The position numbers and the translations under genes were made by a program. A stretch of DNA of 64,000 nucleotides from assembly GCF_958295425.1 (NCBI RefSeq), contig NC_081153.1, positions 3,560,888 through 3,624,887 on the forward strand, read 5' to 3'. Below are positions 12,393 to 23,900 of this stretch, piece after piece (position 1 is the stretch's first letter; every line of letters begins with the position of its first letter). The DNA comes from Solea solea (Eukaryota > Chordata > Actinopteri > Pleuronectiformes > Soleidae). The notes below the pieces were generated by a model. The model had not been told where the DNA came from. It did not search any database and was given only the letters and a program-made list of their open reading frames with translations.

Positions 12393-12560
12393 TTTATTCC
12401 AATTATTCCTCTGATTCGTAGGCACAGGTTCCTCTCCTGAACTCAACTGGGGAACGAGCGCTGAGCTTTTTGTCAGCCAATCACAAACGCTCAACCACTC
12501 GAGTGGGAGGAGCCGGTTGAGGCAAAGTGAATTTTAACGTCACAAACTACTGAAGCGAAT
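12393..12560 (-). promoter_or_regulatory. Probable hdac1 promoter and 5'UTR
   Basis: Sequence immediately upstream of the hdac1 ATG. A CCAAT box lies on the plus strand at 12477-12481 (read as ATTGG toward hdac1), about 85 bases before the ATG, next to GGAGGAGCCGG. Inverted CCAAT boxes bound by NF-Y are common in housekeeping promoters. A promoter role here is inferred from position and motif. Confidence 0.45.
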
Positions 12561-12587
12561 TGCATTCACCTAAATTAATTTTTAAAA

Positions 12588-12790
12588 CGCTGTTTTTATG
12601 ATTATTTTCAGGGTCCATTTTTATGAGATTTTACGAGATTTTTTTTCGGGGTCTGGCTTTACGAGATTTTTTTGGTTCTGTTTTTACGAGAGAATTTTTT
12701 CAAGGTCTGTTTTAGTGAGATTTTTTTTCGGGGGCTGTTTTTACAACATTTTCTTCCTGGGTCCACTTTTATGACATTGTTTTTACATTA
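12588..12790. repeat. Degenerate tandem repeat, about 30-bp unit
   Basis: Six or so imperfect units of the form CTGTTTTTACGAGATTTTTT plus TCGGGGT, with variants TATGAGATT, TTAGTGAGATT and TTACAACATT. It lies between hdac1 and the SINE at 12966. No coding potential. Confidence 0.8.
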
Positions 12791-12965
12791 TTTCTGTGTG
12801 TGTGAGATCCAAGACCAGAGTGAACATCAGTGCTCGAATTGAATGGTGGCGACAACTGAAAGTCCTGAAAGGGCTGCAAAGTGATGACATGGTGGCCCCG
12901 TTTCTACAGAACAGGTAGGTTAACTTTGTTTTTGCGATTTTTTCTTGGGAAACAACGCTGTCAAC

Positions 12966-13346
12966 AGGGCCACACGGTGGTGTAGTGGTTAGCACTCTCG
13001 CCTTGCAGCGAGAAGACCCTGGTTCGAGCCCCGGTTGGAACAAGGGCCTTTCTGCATGGAGTTTGCATGTTCTCCCCGTGTGTGCGTGGGTTCTCTCCGG
13101 GTTCTCCGGCTTCCTCCCACAGTCCAAAAACATGCAATGTGGGGATAGGTAAATTGGACAATCTAAATTGACCATAGGAGTGAGTGTGAGAGTGAATGGT
13201 TGTTCGTCTCTATCTGTGTGTGGCCCTGCGATGGACTGGCGAACTGTCCAGGGTGTACCCCGCCTATCGCCCGATGTAGCTGAGATTGGCACAGCACCCC
13301 CCGCGACCCTCTGGCACAGGATAAAGCGGTAGATGATGACTGACTG
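12966..13346 (+). mobile_element. tRNA-related SINE with target-site duplication
   Basis: 381 bp beginning GGGCCACACGGTGGTGTAGT, with Pol III box A-like (GTGTAGTGGTTAGCAC) and box B-like (GGTTCGAGCCC) motifs. The body holds the TTCTCCGGCTTCCTCCCACA and GCGATGGACTGGCGAACTGT blocks that recur in many fish genomes. The flanks ACAACG(C/A)TGTCAAC at 12952-12965 and 13347-13360 form a 14-bp direct repeat with one mismatch, the mark of LINE-assisted insertion. It lies between hdac1 and the dynein gene. Confidence 0.88.
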
Positions 13347-13381
13347 ACAACGATGTCAACGCTTTGTGATACTGTTATTAA

Positions 13382-14369
13382 AGGAGACATATTATACCCT
13401 ATTTCCCCAAGTTAAAATAGTTCCCTGGTGTCCTAATGAACATGTCTGTGACATGCTTTGGTCAAAATACCATAAGGATGAAGCACCATAGCAGTTCAAT
13501 AACCCTGCTAAACCCGCCCCTTTCAGAACGCTCGGTTTTGTGCGTGGTCCCTTTATATGCAAATGAGACACAGGCAAATACACACCCACTTCCAGGGGGT
13601 TTCTGATTTGTCCTTATTCAAATTCTTGCAAGCCGAACAGTGCCGAACTGTAAATCAGTTAAAAACACTTAGAGACCTCGCCACCGCTGATCGCCACCGC
13701 CGATCGCCGGCGGCAAGCTGCATAAACTGCCGCTGTATGTGACTGCATCAGACTGAGTCTGTGCTCCAGTCATGGAGGACGTAATGAACAAATATTTTTA
13801 ATTAGGACGTGTCAGAATGGTCAGTTATGAGCTCTATGTGACCTTTTCGTGTGCTTGTACGTCGGTGAAATACGGTCGCTGACTAAATACGGCGACCGCT
13901 GGCCGCAGTCTGATGCAAAGTGGTGCGAACACACAAACACACGTTTGCTGACTTTATCCGGCACATTAGCTTCATATATAAAATCCTGAGGCTGGAAGTT
14001 TGTGTAAAACACTGTGCTCCACTGTGCAGCCACCAACAGCACACTTGTCCCTCTGTGTTGCCATAATACCGCTCTTCCTCCCTCGCCTGCACTCTCGCAT
14101 TTTATAGGGACAAGGTGGAGCTAAGGTGGAGCTCTCGAAGTAAACTTACTGGTGGGTGGTAACATTCGCGGTGAAATGCGCATGCTGCTGTCATAAGCGC
14201 AGGGAATTCAACATCGCATTTTTTATCGCCTATACTTACACTAAGGGGGACCATGAAAAAAGGACTGAGTATTCTTTTTCCACACTTTGGCGACTAGTAG
14301 GGCCTCCAGAGGCCCAAATATATAAGTATTGAAATGGTTGAAAAGTTGATTTTGCATAATATGTCCCCT
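13382..14369 (-). mobile_element. TTAA-flanked inverted-repeat element, copy 2 (reverse)
   Basis: 988 bp flanked by TTAA (13378-13381, 14370-14373); a reverse-complement copy of 3920-4863 that matches it along its length. The ends are AGGAGACATATTATAC and, on the other strand, AGGGGACATATTATGC. On the minus strand it keeps a 73-codon frame (13821-14042) containing [10 protein letters not shown], a trace of a THAP-type zinc finger. It is a non-autonomous or decayed DNA element; its family is uncertain. Confidence 0.8.
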
Positions 14370-14808
14370 TTAAGCACTGATGTTGGGGCATTTACTGTAC
14401 CGGTGTTAAAACAAACTACTAGTTAGTTGGTCTCACCCGTCGGTCGCTTGGTGCTCTCATACCTTTTTCTTAAAAAAAACACACAAATCTGGAGCAGTAT
14501 ACTTTAGATGCTTGATGCTCCTTTGTGGGCTGTGACCCAGTACCAAACCATGTCTCTGTTGAAAGTTGAAGGCAAGAATTTCTTCTCCAGTCATTCCCCA
14601 CAAATTTTGATTTACTTCAAAAATAGTGTTGTATACATTTTATGTATGTACATTCCTAACATGTTCATCTCTACAAGGTGCACATAAAAGTATTTTTTAC
14701 AGTACAGAAAAACTATGACGAACTGTTATCAAGTAATCTGAAGGTGGAACATGCTTATTTAAAAATAACAGACAGATAAGAACAGTTCATGTCCACATGT
14801 ATTTGTTC

Positions 14809-14814
14809 TTTAAT
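14809..14814 (-). terminator. Polyadenylation signal candidate for the dynein gene
   Basis: TTTAAT on the plus strand reads ATTAAA on the minus strand, about 130 bases after the dynein stop codon. ATTAAA is the commonest variant poly(A) signal. No long A-tract, as would mark a young retrocopy, follows it. Confidence 0.4.
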
Positions 14815-14941
14815 GGTCGATGAAGGGGAGTCTTCAGATAAAAGATAAAAAATAAAGATCATCTTATTCACCTTCTTTGTCTTCCTTACCATAATCTTCC
14901 TCATATATCTGGTCTCCACCTTGAAACACAGCAACTTGTTA

Positions 14942-17900
14942 CTAGTCATCCAGCTGGCAGAGGCATGCCACTCCACGGTTAACCCAGTGCTTTTGTGGCT
15001 TGTCTGAGGGCAATTCGATAGACATTACATAGTTGGTGGAATGGCCTGTGGTGGACAAGGTCCCTCTGCGAGCACTGGTTTTGTAAACAGGAGAAACATA
15101 GATGTTTTCATGCTTAAATTTGGACATCTCTCCAGGTTTAAGCTTGATGATGGGTAAAGTGTCAAAGAGAATCTTGGGGAGGGACTCCCCAATGAACATG
15201 CTCTCTCTGTCCCAGCGTGCACCTTCCATGAAAAGGCCCCTAACATAGGCTCCATCCTCTGGCTTCTCATCCATGTGTTTCTCCTCTTTGGTTACCTCAT
15301 ATTCAAAGCCGATGAAGTCAATAGGAATGGTGTACTTCCTGGCAAAATTCTGAGACACTCCAGTAAGGAATGACTGAGTGAAATAAAATCCAGAAAGCCA
15401 AAAGACTGACGGCGGACCATTATCTATCCAGTCTTGTAGGAATTGCAGTCTGGCTAACAGATCAGTCACGTAGCTCCCCAATGGTTTGAGAGAGGGGTAT
15501 GACTTGGCTGCCCACATAGCAGGCAACTTGCCCACCAGCATGCTGTTAAAGATGTCTTCAAGCTCAGAAGACATAACAATCTGGCCTTTCAAAGCTTTTT
15601 TGATGTTCACCAGACTTTCCCGCACCACAATTGTGAGTCTATTGAAGCGGATTATCTCCTGCCTCAAAACAGTATTCATAGATTCCTCATATACGACAGG
15701 GTATTTTTCGATCACCTGTTGCGTGTCAAAGTCTGCTGGCAACTTGGAGAGGATGTCTTCTGCAAGCTCATCTACTACTTCCTGAGGAGACTTAGCCCCA
15801 CCTCCCATCTGTCTTGGCATAGTTAATAGTACTCCTCCCAGGAGCAAATTGGTTTCTTGATTGTCTTTTGTGATGTCAGCATTGCTGTGAAGTCCAAAAA
15901 CACAAGGCTCAGGACAAATTGGAAGACTGCGAATGTAGTCAATGTATGTCTCGTAGGGTCCATGAGCTGGGATGTAATACAGATTTCCCTCACACAGATT
16001 GTAGCATTCCTGCTGTATCACCTCCCAATTGTAGAAGATGGACAGGAGTGACAGCAGCAGACGTCTATCTTTGTCATCGGTCACCCTGCCTCCATAGTTG
16101 CATTCTCCTGTGAGGTATGTGAGGGCTGCCAGTGGAACCTCCTCATACTCGTCCAGGAACATCTGGATCTGCCTGATGCTGATCCTCAGGTCAGACTCAT
16201 TGAACTCATATGGAATATTCCAGCCTAGAGGCCCAAAGTTCCTCCTTTCCTGTACCAATGCATGGAAGAAGGTCAGACCAAACAAGAGCTTTTGCCAAGT
16301 TTCTTGTTTTTTGGAGCTGACAAAGAAGGCAGGATCAGAGATAGGGTGACTCTGGTAAGAGCGCATCAGGTTGGCTCTAATTCCTTTAGGTGGCTCATTT
16401 GTCATCTTTAGCCCATTCTGCAGAATACTAACTGGGAACTTGTCAGAAGGATAACTAGTTAACCACAACCGAAACTTGGTGCTTGTGTTCTCTGGGGTGA
16501 TGGTTACTTCACAGATCCTCTCTAGAGCGGGCATCCAGCTGGTGGCCAGGTGGCAGTTTTGCAGCACCACCCATGTGCCCTTTTTGATGCCTTTGTTAAT
16601 CATCTGAGCCGCTATGGGTCCCTGTCCCTGCCCAAGGGAAATGGTTTGGGTCCTACTTCCCCCCATTTCAAGGTCATCAGCAAACTTCAACAGACCTGCA
16701 GTTGGATCAGAGCCTGGTGACAACACAAAGATGAGAGGAGAGCAGCAGTTTGAGTCTTTGTAGCTCTCTGCCAAGTCAAAATTGGGTGGTTCAATGAAAG
16801 CCTGTCCCATGTTAGCTACAATAAAATCCTGCACAGCTGGAACCAGTTTATCTGGTCTGAAGCATCTGATCACAACCATTCGATCCATCCCGACCAAATC
16901 ACTCCACTTGTCAGGCAACTGCTCTTTATGAGGCTGCCCTGAGTCATAAAGCCTCTTCCATTCATTTATTTTGTCATTGACATGTTCAAAGAAACCACCC
17001 AGGTTTGGCAGTTTAGAGCCCATGACAATCTCAGTCCAAGATTTTTCAGATAGCCACTCTGGAGCAGGGTTAGGATGTGGATTATCCAAAGCAACGCCAC
17101 CTGTTAAAAGGAAGTGCCAAACTTGGTCGTCAACCTCGCCTTTACCCTGCATTATGCCTACAGTGAGTAGCAGGGAAAATAGCAACTTATCCTTTTCAAA
17201 AAGTGAGCGGCAGACATTTTTATAGATGCAGAGAGTAAAGTGTTCAGCAATGTTGTCAATTCTTTCATTCACATCATCACTCTTAGGGCTCTCAGCAATG
17301 GAAAATAGGTAGAGGTGGAAGAACCAGGTCAAGGAGTACTGATACATGGGTTCAATGTTGGCCAGTGTTGAGATGCAGAAAAACAAGACGGAGGAGTGCT
17401 CTGCCACAGAGCGATAGCCCATACGGGTGTCATCAATTTCTTTCTCTGTGACACTGGCAATTTGTTGCTTCTTAGAGATCTCCTCTGAGAGAATTTTGGA
17501 AGAAGACAAGATCCTAACCGCACCCTCGTCCTCCAGGATGTTGCCCTCAGAAGAGGAAAGGACTTGCAAGATTTTATCCTCAATTTCCTTTAGCTGTTTG
17601 CTGTTGGCTGCACTCTCAAGAATGAGCTTGTTCTTCTTCTCTTCAAGTTCAGGCCTCTCTTTGGCCACTACAAGACCCAAAAGCTGGTCCTGTAAGCCTT
17701 GTGGGGTGATCATAAAATTCAGAATACAGACTTTGGCAGCTACTTCAGGAAGATAGTGAGGGTTCCTCAGACCAGTAGTCATGTAGAATTTAAATTCTTT
17801 AGAATATTCCACAATATTCTCACCTACTTTCATGTACTCCACACCATGCTGTTTGAAGGTCTGCTTTAGTAACACAGGCTCAAGTACAGGTTGAAGTTCC

Positions 17901-20900
17901 TCTCTAACATTCTCCAAAAGAACAGGATTACCAAACTGAATGCAGTTCTCCAGTGTCCTCACATAATTATCATCTGATAGTTTGATGACAGAGAGCTTAT
18001 TTGCCTTCTCCATGTTCTTGATCCATTTGTTTGCTTGACCTTGAGGGTCTATCATTAGGGGCCATCGACGGGAGTTAAAGGCAATGATTCCATTGTCTGT
18101 TGAGAAGGAGTCCACTGGCAGACCAGCAATCTGCCATGCTCTGATGGCCACCTGGTTACCCAGAGTGCTGCTGAGGGTGAAGTCCCCAGAGCAAGGGATT
18201 TTCTTCTCTTGGCACACTGTGTGCCAATTTTCCTGACATGTTGTACGGAACTCTACAGTAAATGCCCCAAGGTAGGATATAGTTCCTGAAGAAAGGAGTA
18301 TGTCACCTGTCAGGTTGTTGTATGTAATCCCAAGCTGCCTTGCAGCCTCTGTCCATCTGTCTTTCTCACCACCCAGTCCCCCAATTAGCTTCTCTGCCCG
18401 GTCCAGCTTCTCAGAACACAATTTAATGTTGTTTTCAAGCTCTTTCTTCTTCTCAATCATTTTCGCCAAGTCTTTATTCAAGCTCTCCAGTCTGTCCACT
18501 ACTTCTTTCAGCTCAGCTTGCTTCACAGCCAAAGTTCCCATCTGCTCTGCCACCTCTTCCTCAGCTTGCTTCAATCTCTCCTTCTTTGGTGCTACAACTT
18601 TGGCTACACGCTCATACACTTCCATTGCCCGCACCCACTTACAGAGACCCTCACAAGCCGATGACACATTTTTAATAACATTGGGATGGAAGTCAGGGTT
18701 GTCAATATACTTGTCTCTGATTTTCTTGATGTTAATGGCAGGGATGTTGTCTCTGTCATAGGTTTTGAGACTTTCCAAAAACTTCTGGTCTGCCAGGAGT
18801 TTCTTGGAAGGGCCCCAGAATTCTTCAACCATCTTACCAGAGCCACTTGGATCAGGTTTTTTCTCAGGTTTGATGCCCTTCATGATACAGATGGACTCCA
18901 TGACTAGTTTAACTGGACCAGGTGGGTTTTTCATAGACTTGACTTCTGTGATATGAGCAGGTTTTAAGGTATTTAAGGCTGACAGGGCAGCTTCTAGAGC
19001 AGGCAATGCTTCTGCCAGGTCTTTCTCACAGTCATTTTTTATTTCTGATGCTGCTTCTGCTGCATCATTAGCCACTTTTTCATCAGCAGTCACAACTTCT
19101 TTCTTGGCATCCACTTCCACTGTTTCTCCCTCAATCTTGATCATCATCTGATCTGTCTCAGCTGAAGTCTTGATAAGGTCTGGCTGCAAGTCTGTCAGCT
19201 CCTCCTGCATTTCTGACACCTGGGACGCAGCAAAGTCCAGTTTCTCAAGACCAACAATATATCGGTTCCTGGCTGTGTCAACTTCATCCCTCTTATCGCC
19301 AAGAAGAGTCTTAAATGTGAGGATGAGTTCGAGGTAGGAAGTGGGTGTGACATAGTTGTGTCTCCTTAATCTGGAAAAGAATGCCTGGGACAAATCCACA
19401 ACACTTGTCTGGAAGTTCTTGCACATTTCCACCACCTCTAGTCTGACTTCACTCTCCATTTCCACATCTTCTAAGAAATTGTGGGCCACCATCTCCAGAG
19501 CATCAGTTGGCCATGCATGAAACCAGTCAATAGTGCAACAGTTAATGAGGGAGGGAAACATTCTCAGTCGGTTCCTAAATGCATCACCAATGGGACTCAT
19601 GGCTAGCACGATATGAAGGTTTGACTTCACACGGTCGATAAAGAAGTTGTACAGTGATAGTGGAGAAGAATCAATCTTTTTGCCTTCCATCCGGGCGATT
19701 CCTTGAGCTTTCTCAAGGATTTCTGCACGTTCATCAGAAGGAAAGATGTTTGGCACATCACCAGTATTAAGCAGCATGTTGACATCTTCCAACATGGCTT
19801 CATCCTTAATTTGGCTGTCATTAAACAGGAAAACTGAATTATTGCCTTCAACACCTGCTTTAAGCATCATCCGTTTCAGGTCATCTCGCCAGTCTGACAT
19901 GTTGTAGTTTTTGGTCAGCTCAATTTGGAACAAGGTGTAATCATTGATAAAGGTACCCAGCTTTGTGGCACTCTGGCGCCCTGAGCCCCCAATGCCGACG
20001 AGCAGAAGGTGGCCGTTGTCTTGTTTCAGCACACGGCAAATGCGGGAAATGTGCTCAATGGCAAATTTGAACATAACAAGAGACATGGGTGTCTTGCTGC
20101 AGTTGTTGTACTCTTCCAGGTAGGTCTCCATAACGTCTTGCAATACATTCAAGTCTGTGATTTCATCATAAACCTTGATGTCTGAATCAGGCATGGCATA
20201 GTCACCAAAGAACAAGCTTCGGATGCACTCATCCACGACATTGCCATCTTGACTGAGGTGGCCCAGGAGCTGTTCCATGCTCTGCCTGAAATACTTCATA
20301 GTTCTCTCTTTGACAATGTTAAAGAATGTGTCTTTGTCATCTTCGCTAATGAGACGGTCATAGAAAACACGGTAGATCTCATGGATCCACAGGCGGATCA
20401 GTTTGTCTTCTGCCTTCATGTGTGTGTGTGGAGCCAGGAGTACGCCTCGTACGACTCGAGCAAAGTCTCGCAGGTTAAAGATGTAGTGGGATTTAGATGG
20501 GGTGGGTAGGAAATATTTTATGGCATCCTGATAGACTGTCATTGTTGCTTGGACCATGGTCTTGCCCAACTCAATGAAAGAGACATCAAACCCTTTGCTA
20601 AAGTGCCAGTCAGTGATGCAACCGAATATCTTAGACAGTGTTTCATCATCAAAGCAATCAATTGTGATGATGTTCAGATGTCGTGTGAAACGCCCTGTAA
20701 TGTCATTCCTCCCACCACCAGGAGGCCCCATTGCAGACATAAATAGCACATCCACTATGTTCTGCCTGGAGGTGTCCTTCCTGTCATACCAGTGGCGGTG
20801 ATCAATCCACTGCCTTAACAGTTCAATTGGGGGTTGGGCACCATAGATTTCTTTGGCTGGCATGTTCAGATCATCAACATAAATGACACATTTCTTTCCT

Positions 20901-23900
20901 GAAGGTGGTCCAAATGTGCCCTTTTTCCTTCGGTCCAGTTTTGCCATGATGATATCTTGTGTTTGATTTGCTGAGGTGCGGGCTGAGAAATTGATACAGT
21001 TTGGAGTATACTGCTCCTTTGGCAGCATTTCCAAAAAGCTGTTGTTTATGACTGATTTTCCAGTTCCAGTGGGCCCCACAAAAAGCATGGGTATTTCATG
21101 TGACAGGTATGTGTGCAGGAAATATAACTGACGTGCTGTCTCCATGGTGGGTATAATGAGGTCTGACACATTAGCTCCAGATGCAATGGCACTCTCTTCT
21201 TTTGTGATTAAATCAGTCCATACATTCCACTCCCCTTGTCCCTTTTTATTTAAGTAGAAGTCATAGACAGAGCCTGACTCAGGGAACATGTTTTTCTTTT
21301 TAAGTGTAAAACTCTTAGGCCGTTTGTGGTTTCCGTTTTTGCCAATTATCAGGTTACGGTAGAAGACATCGAATTTCTTACGACTGTCCCCAGTGATGGT
21401 TCCACCTAGACTCCATACAGCTGAAAACAAAAACAGACATTGCAGCCACACAATTATCTGCTGGCTGGATAATGTCTGTGCACCCTTGTTTCCTGATGCC
21501 CTGATTTCATCCATCAAGCAAGTATACAGATTCATTAGACTATGGACCAAGTGGATAGGAGATGTTTGAATCACAAAGCGACACTCACAGTCTATAAAAT
21601 CCAGACAGGGTGGAACTAACCAATCAAACAGGTCAGAGATCATTGCTTTATGTTTTGTTTTCAGCTTTTTGGGCAGAGTGTTCATGTAAGAGTCTCTGAG
21701 AGGAGTCCAGCCCAGCTGATCAGGTTCCATGTAGATCATTCCACATCTACTGACGGTAGCCGGGGAGGCTTGCTCCAGGTCAGCAGTTTCAAAGATAAGA
21801 CTCATCTTAGCACTCATCTGTATGATCTCACCACTCATCAGACAAAGCTTCTTGTTGTCATCCAGCACAGTGTTCATATTCTCAATCCAAACAGCATCAA
21901 TAGGCCCATCAAAAATAATCCACTGCCGATTTTCTGAGGTGGACATGGCCTGCTTTCTGTAGGTGGTGGCCAGGACACCATCAGACCACTCGTGGCTGAC
22001 AGGATCAAAGCAGCCGTACAGCTGGCCCATGGTAATTGATTTAGGGTTGATGATCTGGTGGCTCACAGCAAACTCATCCATCAGCTTGGCTTCATCAAGG
22101 TCTCTCAGAGCAGCTGCAAGAACCTTATAAGAACAACTTTTTCCTCCAAGAGGGTCTCCTACTATCATAAAGCCATGGCGTACCAACATCATCTCATACA
22201 CCTGGATAATTTTGCCAACAAACCATGAGACAGGCTGGAGGTTGAACTTAGCAATGTTGTCATTGAGAGCCTTGAGAAGGAGATCATAGTCTGGTTTTGG
22301 AAGTACAACCCCTGGAAATAAATCAGAGATGATACCCTGAAACAGAGGCACATCCTGTGCCAGGAACTTGGCCATATTGACATCCATCAGTGCCCGGAGC
22401 AACAGCACACTCTCATCCTCGTCCAGGTACTTTAGTTTCAAATTCCCTGCTGCAGTCAGCACAGACTTCACAGCTCGCATACCATAGTCATAGTGGTGCT
22501 GGGAGGAAAGCTGCTCAGAGCACAAACGATACGTGGCCACAATTTTCTGAGCCAGGCTCCGAGATTCAATGAAGCCCATGGAGTATAAAGAGATCTCTGC
22601 AATGAGACCATAGTCTGGAACCATCATAGCCACTGTGCGGAAAAGAGCCTTCAAGTTGTCAGGGAGTTCAGCCCTGCCAGCATAACCAGGGTTCATGGTA
22701 ATGAAGACATTGCAGGTTGGGTTGAGTGACAGCTCTGTTCCCTCAAACATAAAAGTCTTCAGATCCTTGGCAATGGCCTGTTGTATACAGAGGATCTGCT
22801 GAGCCACCACAGAAAGCACCTCCACCTCAATACGATTGAACTCATCAAAGCAGGCCCAAGCTCCAGACTGGGCCAGCCCTTTGAAAAATTTACTCATGGC
22901 TTTGTAGTCCAAGCCATCAGAACAGTTGAAAACAACACATTGTTTAGCCAAAGCTTTTGCCAAATCTTTTGTAGTCTCAGTCTTGCCAGTTCCAGCTGGA
23001 CCCTCTGGAGCTCCTCCTAAGTTAAGCTTCAAGGCTCCCATGAGGGTTCTGTAACAGCGGTCTGTAAGGGGTGTGATGACCAGACGAGGGGAGTTTCCTA
23101 GATATTCATAGCCATATTTCACACACGTAGTTATCATGCGCAGCATCACTTCCTCATTTTCCCAGAAGTAACGCAACTGAGAAATCCAAGCAAAGTCATT
23201 TAGCGTGGACACACAATCCTCATCCAAATTTGCCACAACATCTCGGGCATGAACATCAATAACAATGAGGGCACCGAGGGTCATTCTTGCCCCTCCTGGG
23301 AGTGCCCCACGCACCAACCCCACAATGTCAGCAATTTGGGAGTTACACTTTTCAACATAGGTAGGCAGGGAGTTTGTATTGATAGCTTCAGACACTTCAC
23401 TTGTCCAAAAGATGGAGGAAGCACAAATGACAACTTGGCCTGGCCACTGCAACACCCACTCTTTTCTAGGCAGCTCTGCATACTGTTTCACACCTTGATG
23501 AATAACATGTCGAACACTCATGAGCATTTGATGTTCCACCTGCAGTAGCCACTTCTCCACCATTCCGTTGGCATCGGCAGGATTAATCATTTCAACGAAG
23601 GGCACAGTTTCCTTTTCAGAGCTGATTATGCCTAGGATCTCCATGTTTTCTGAGAACTCCAGTTTTGCGATGCCCTCAAAGCATTTTTTCAGGTGAGGTT
23701 GGACACACAGGGGGTCTTTGGTCTGTGACAGAATCTCCAGCAGCTCATCGTTTGACAGAAAGAAGAACCTTGGGAAAAAGAGCCTCTTCTTTTCCAGGTA
23801 GGTATTCAGGCCTTTTTGGATATCATCTAGAAGCACATTGGACTCCTGCAGGCGTTCCAGCATATTGTGTTGGTCTGTAGCCACCAGCACATGTGTATCT

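Noticed and set aside
3920..14369. Inverted TTAA elements as the cause of the hdac1 orientation change
   Set aside because: Copy 1 lies inside eif3i intron 7, so inversion between the copies would cut eif3i, which is intact.
18300..18761. 153-codon plus-strand frame
   Set aside because: Antisense shadow of the dynein stalk coding region; the sense frame is plainly the real one.
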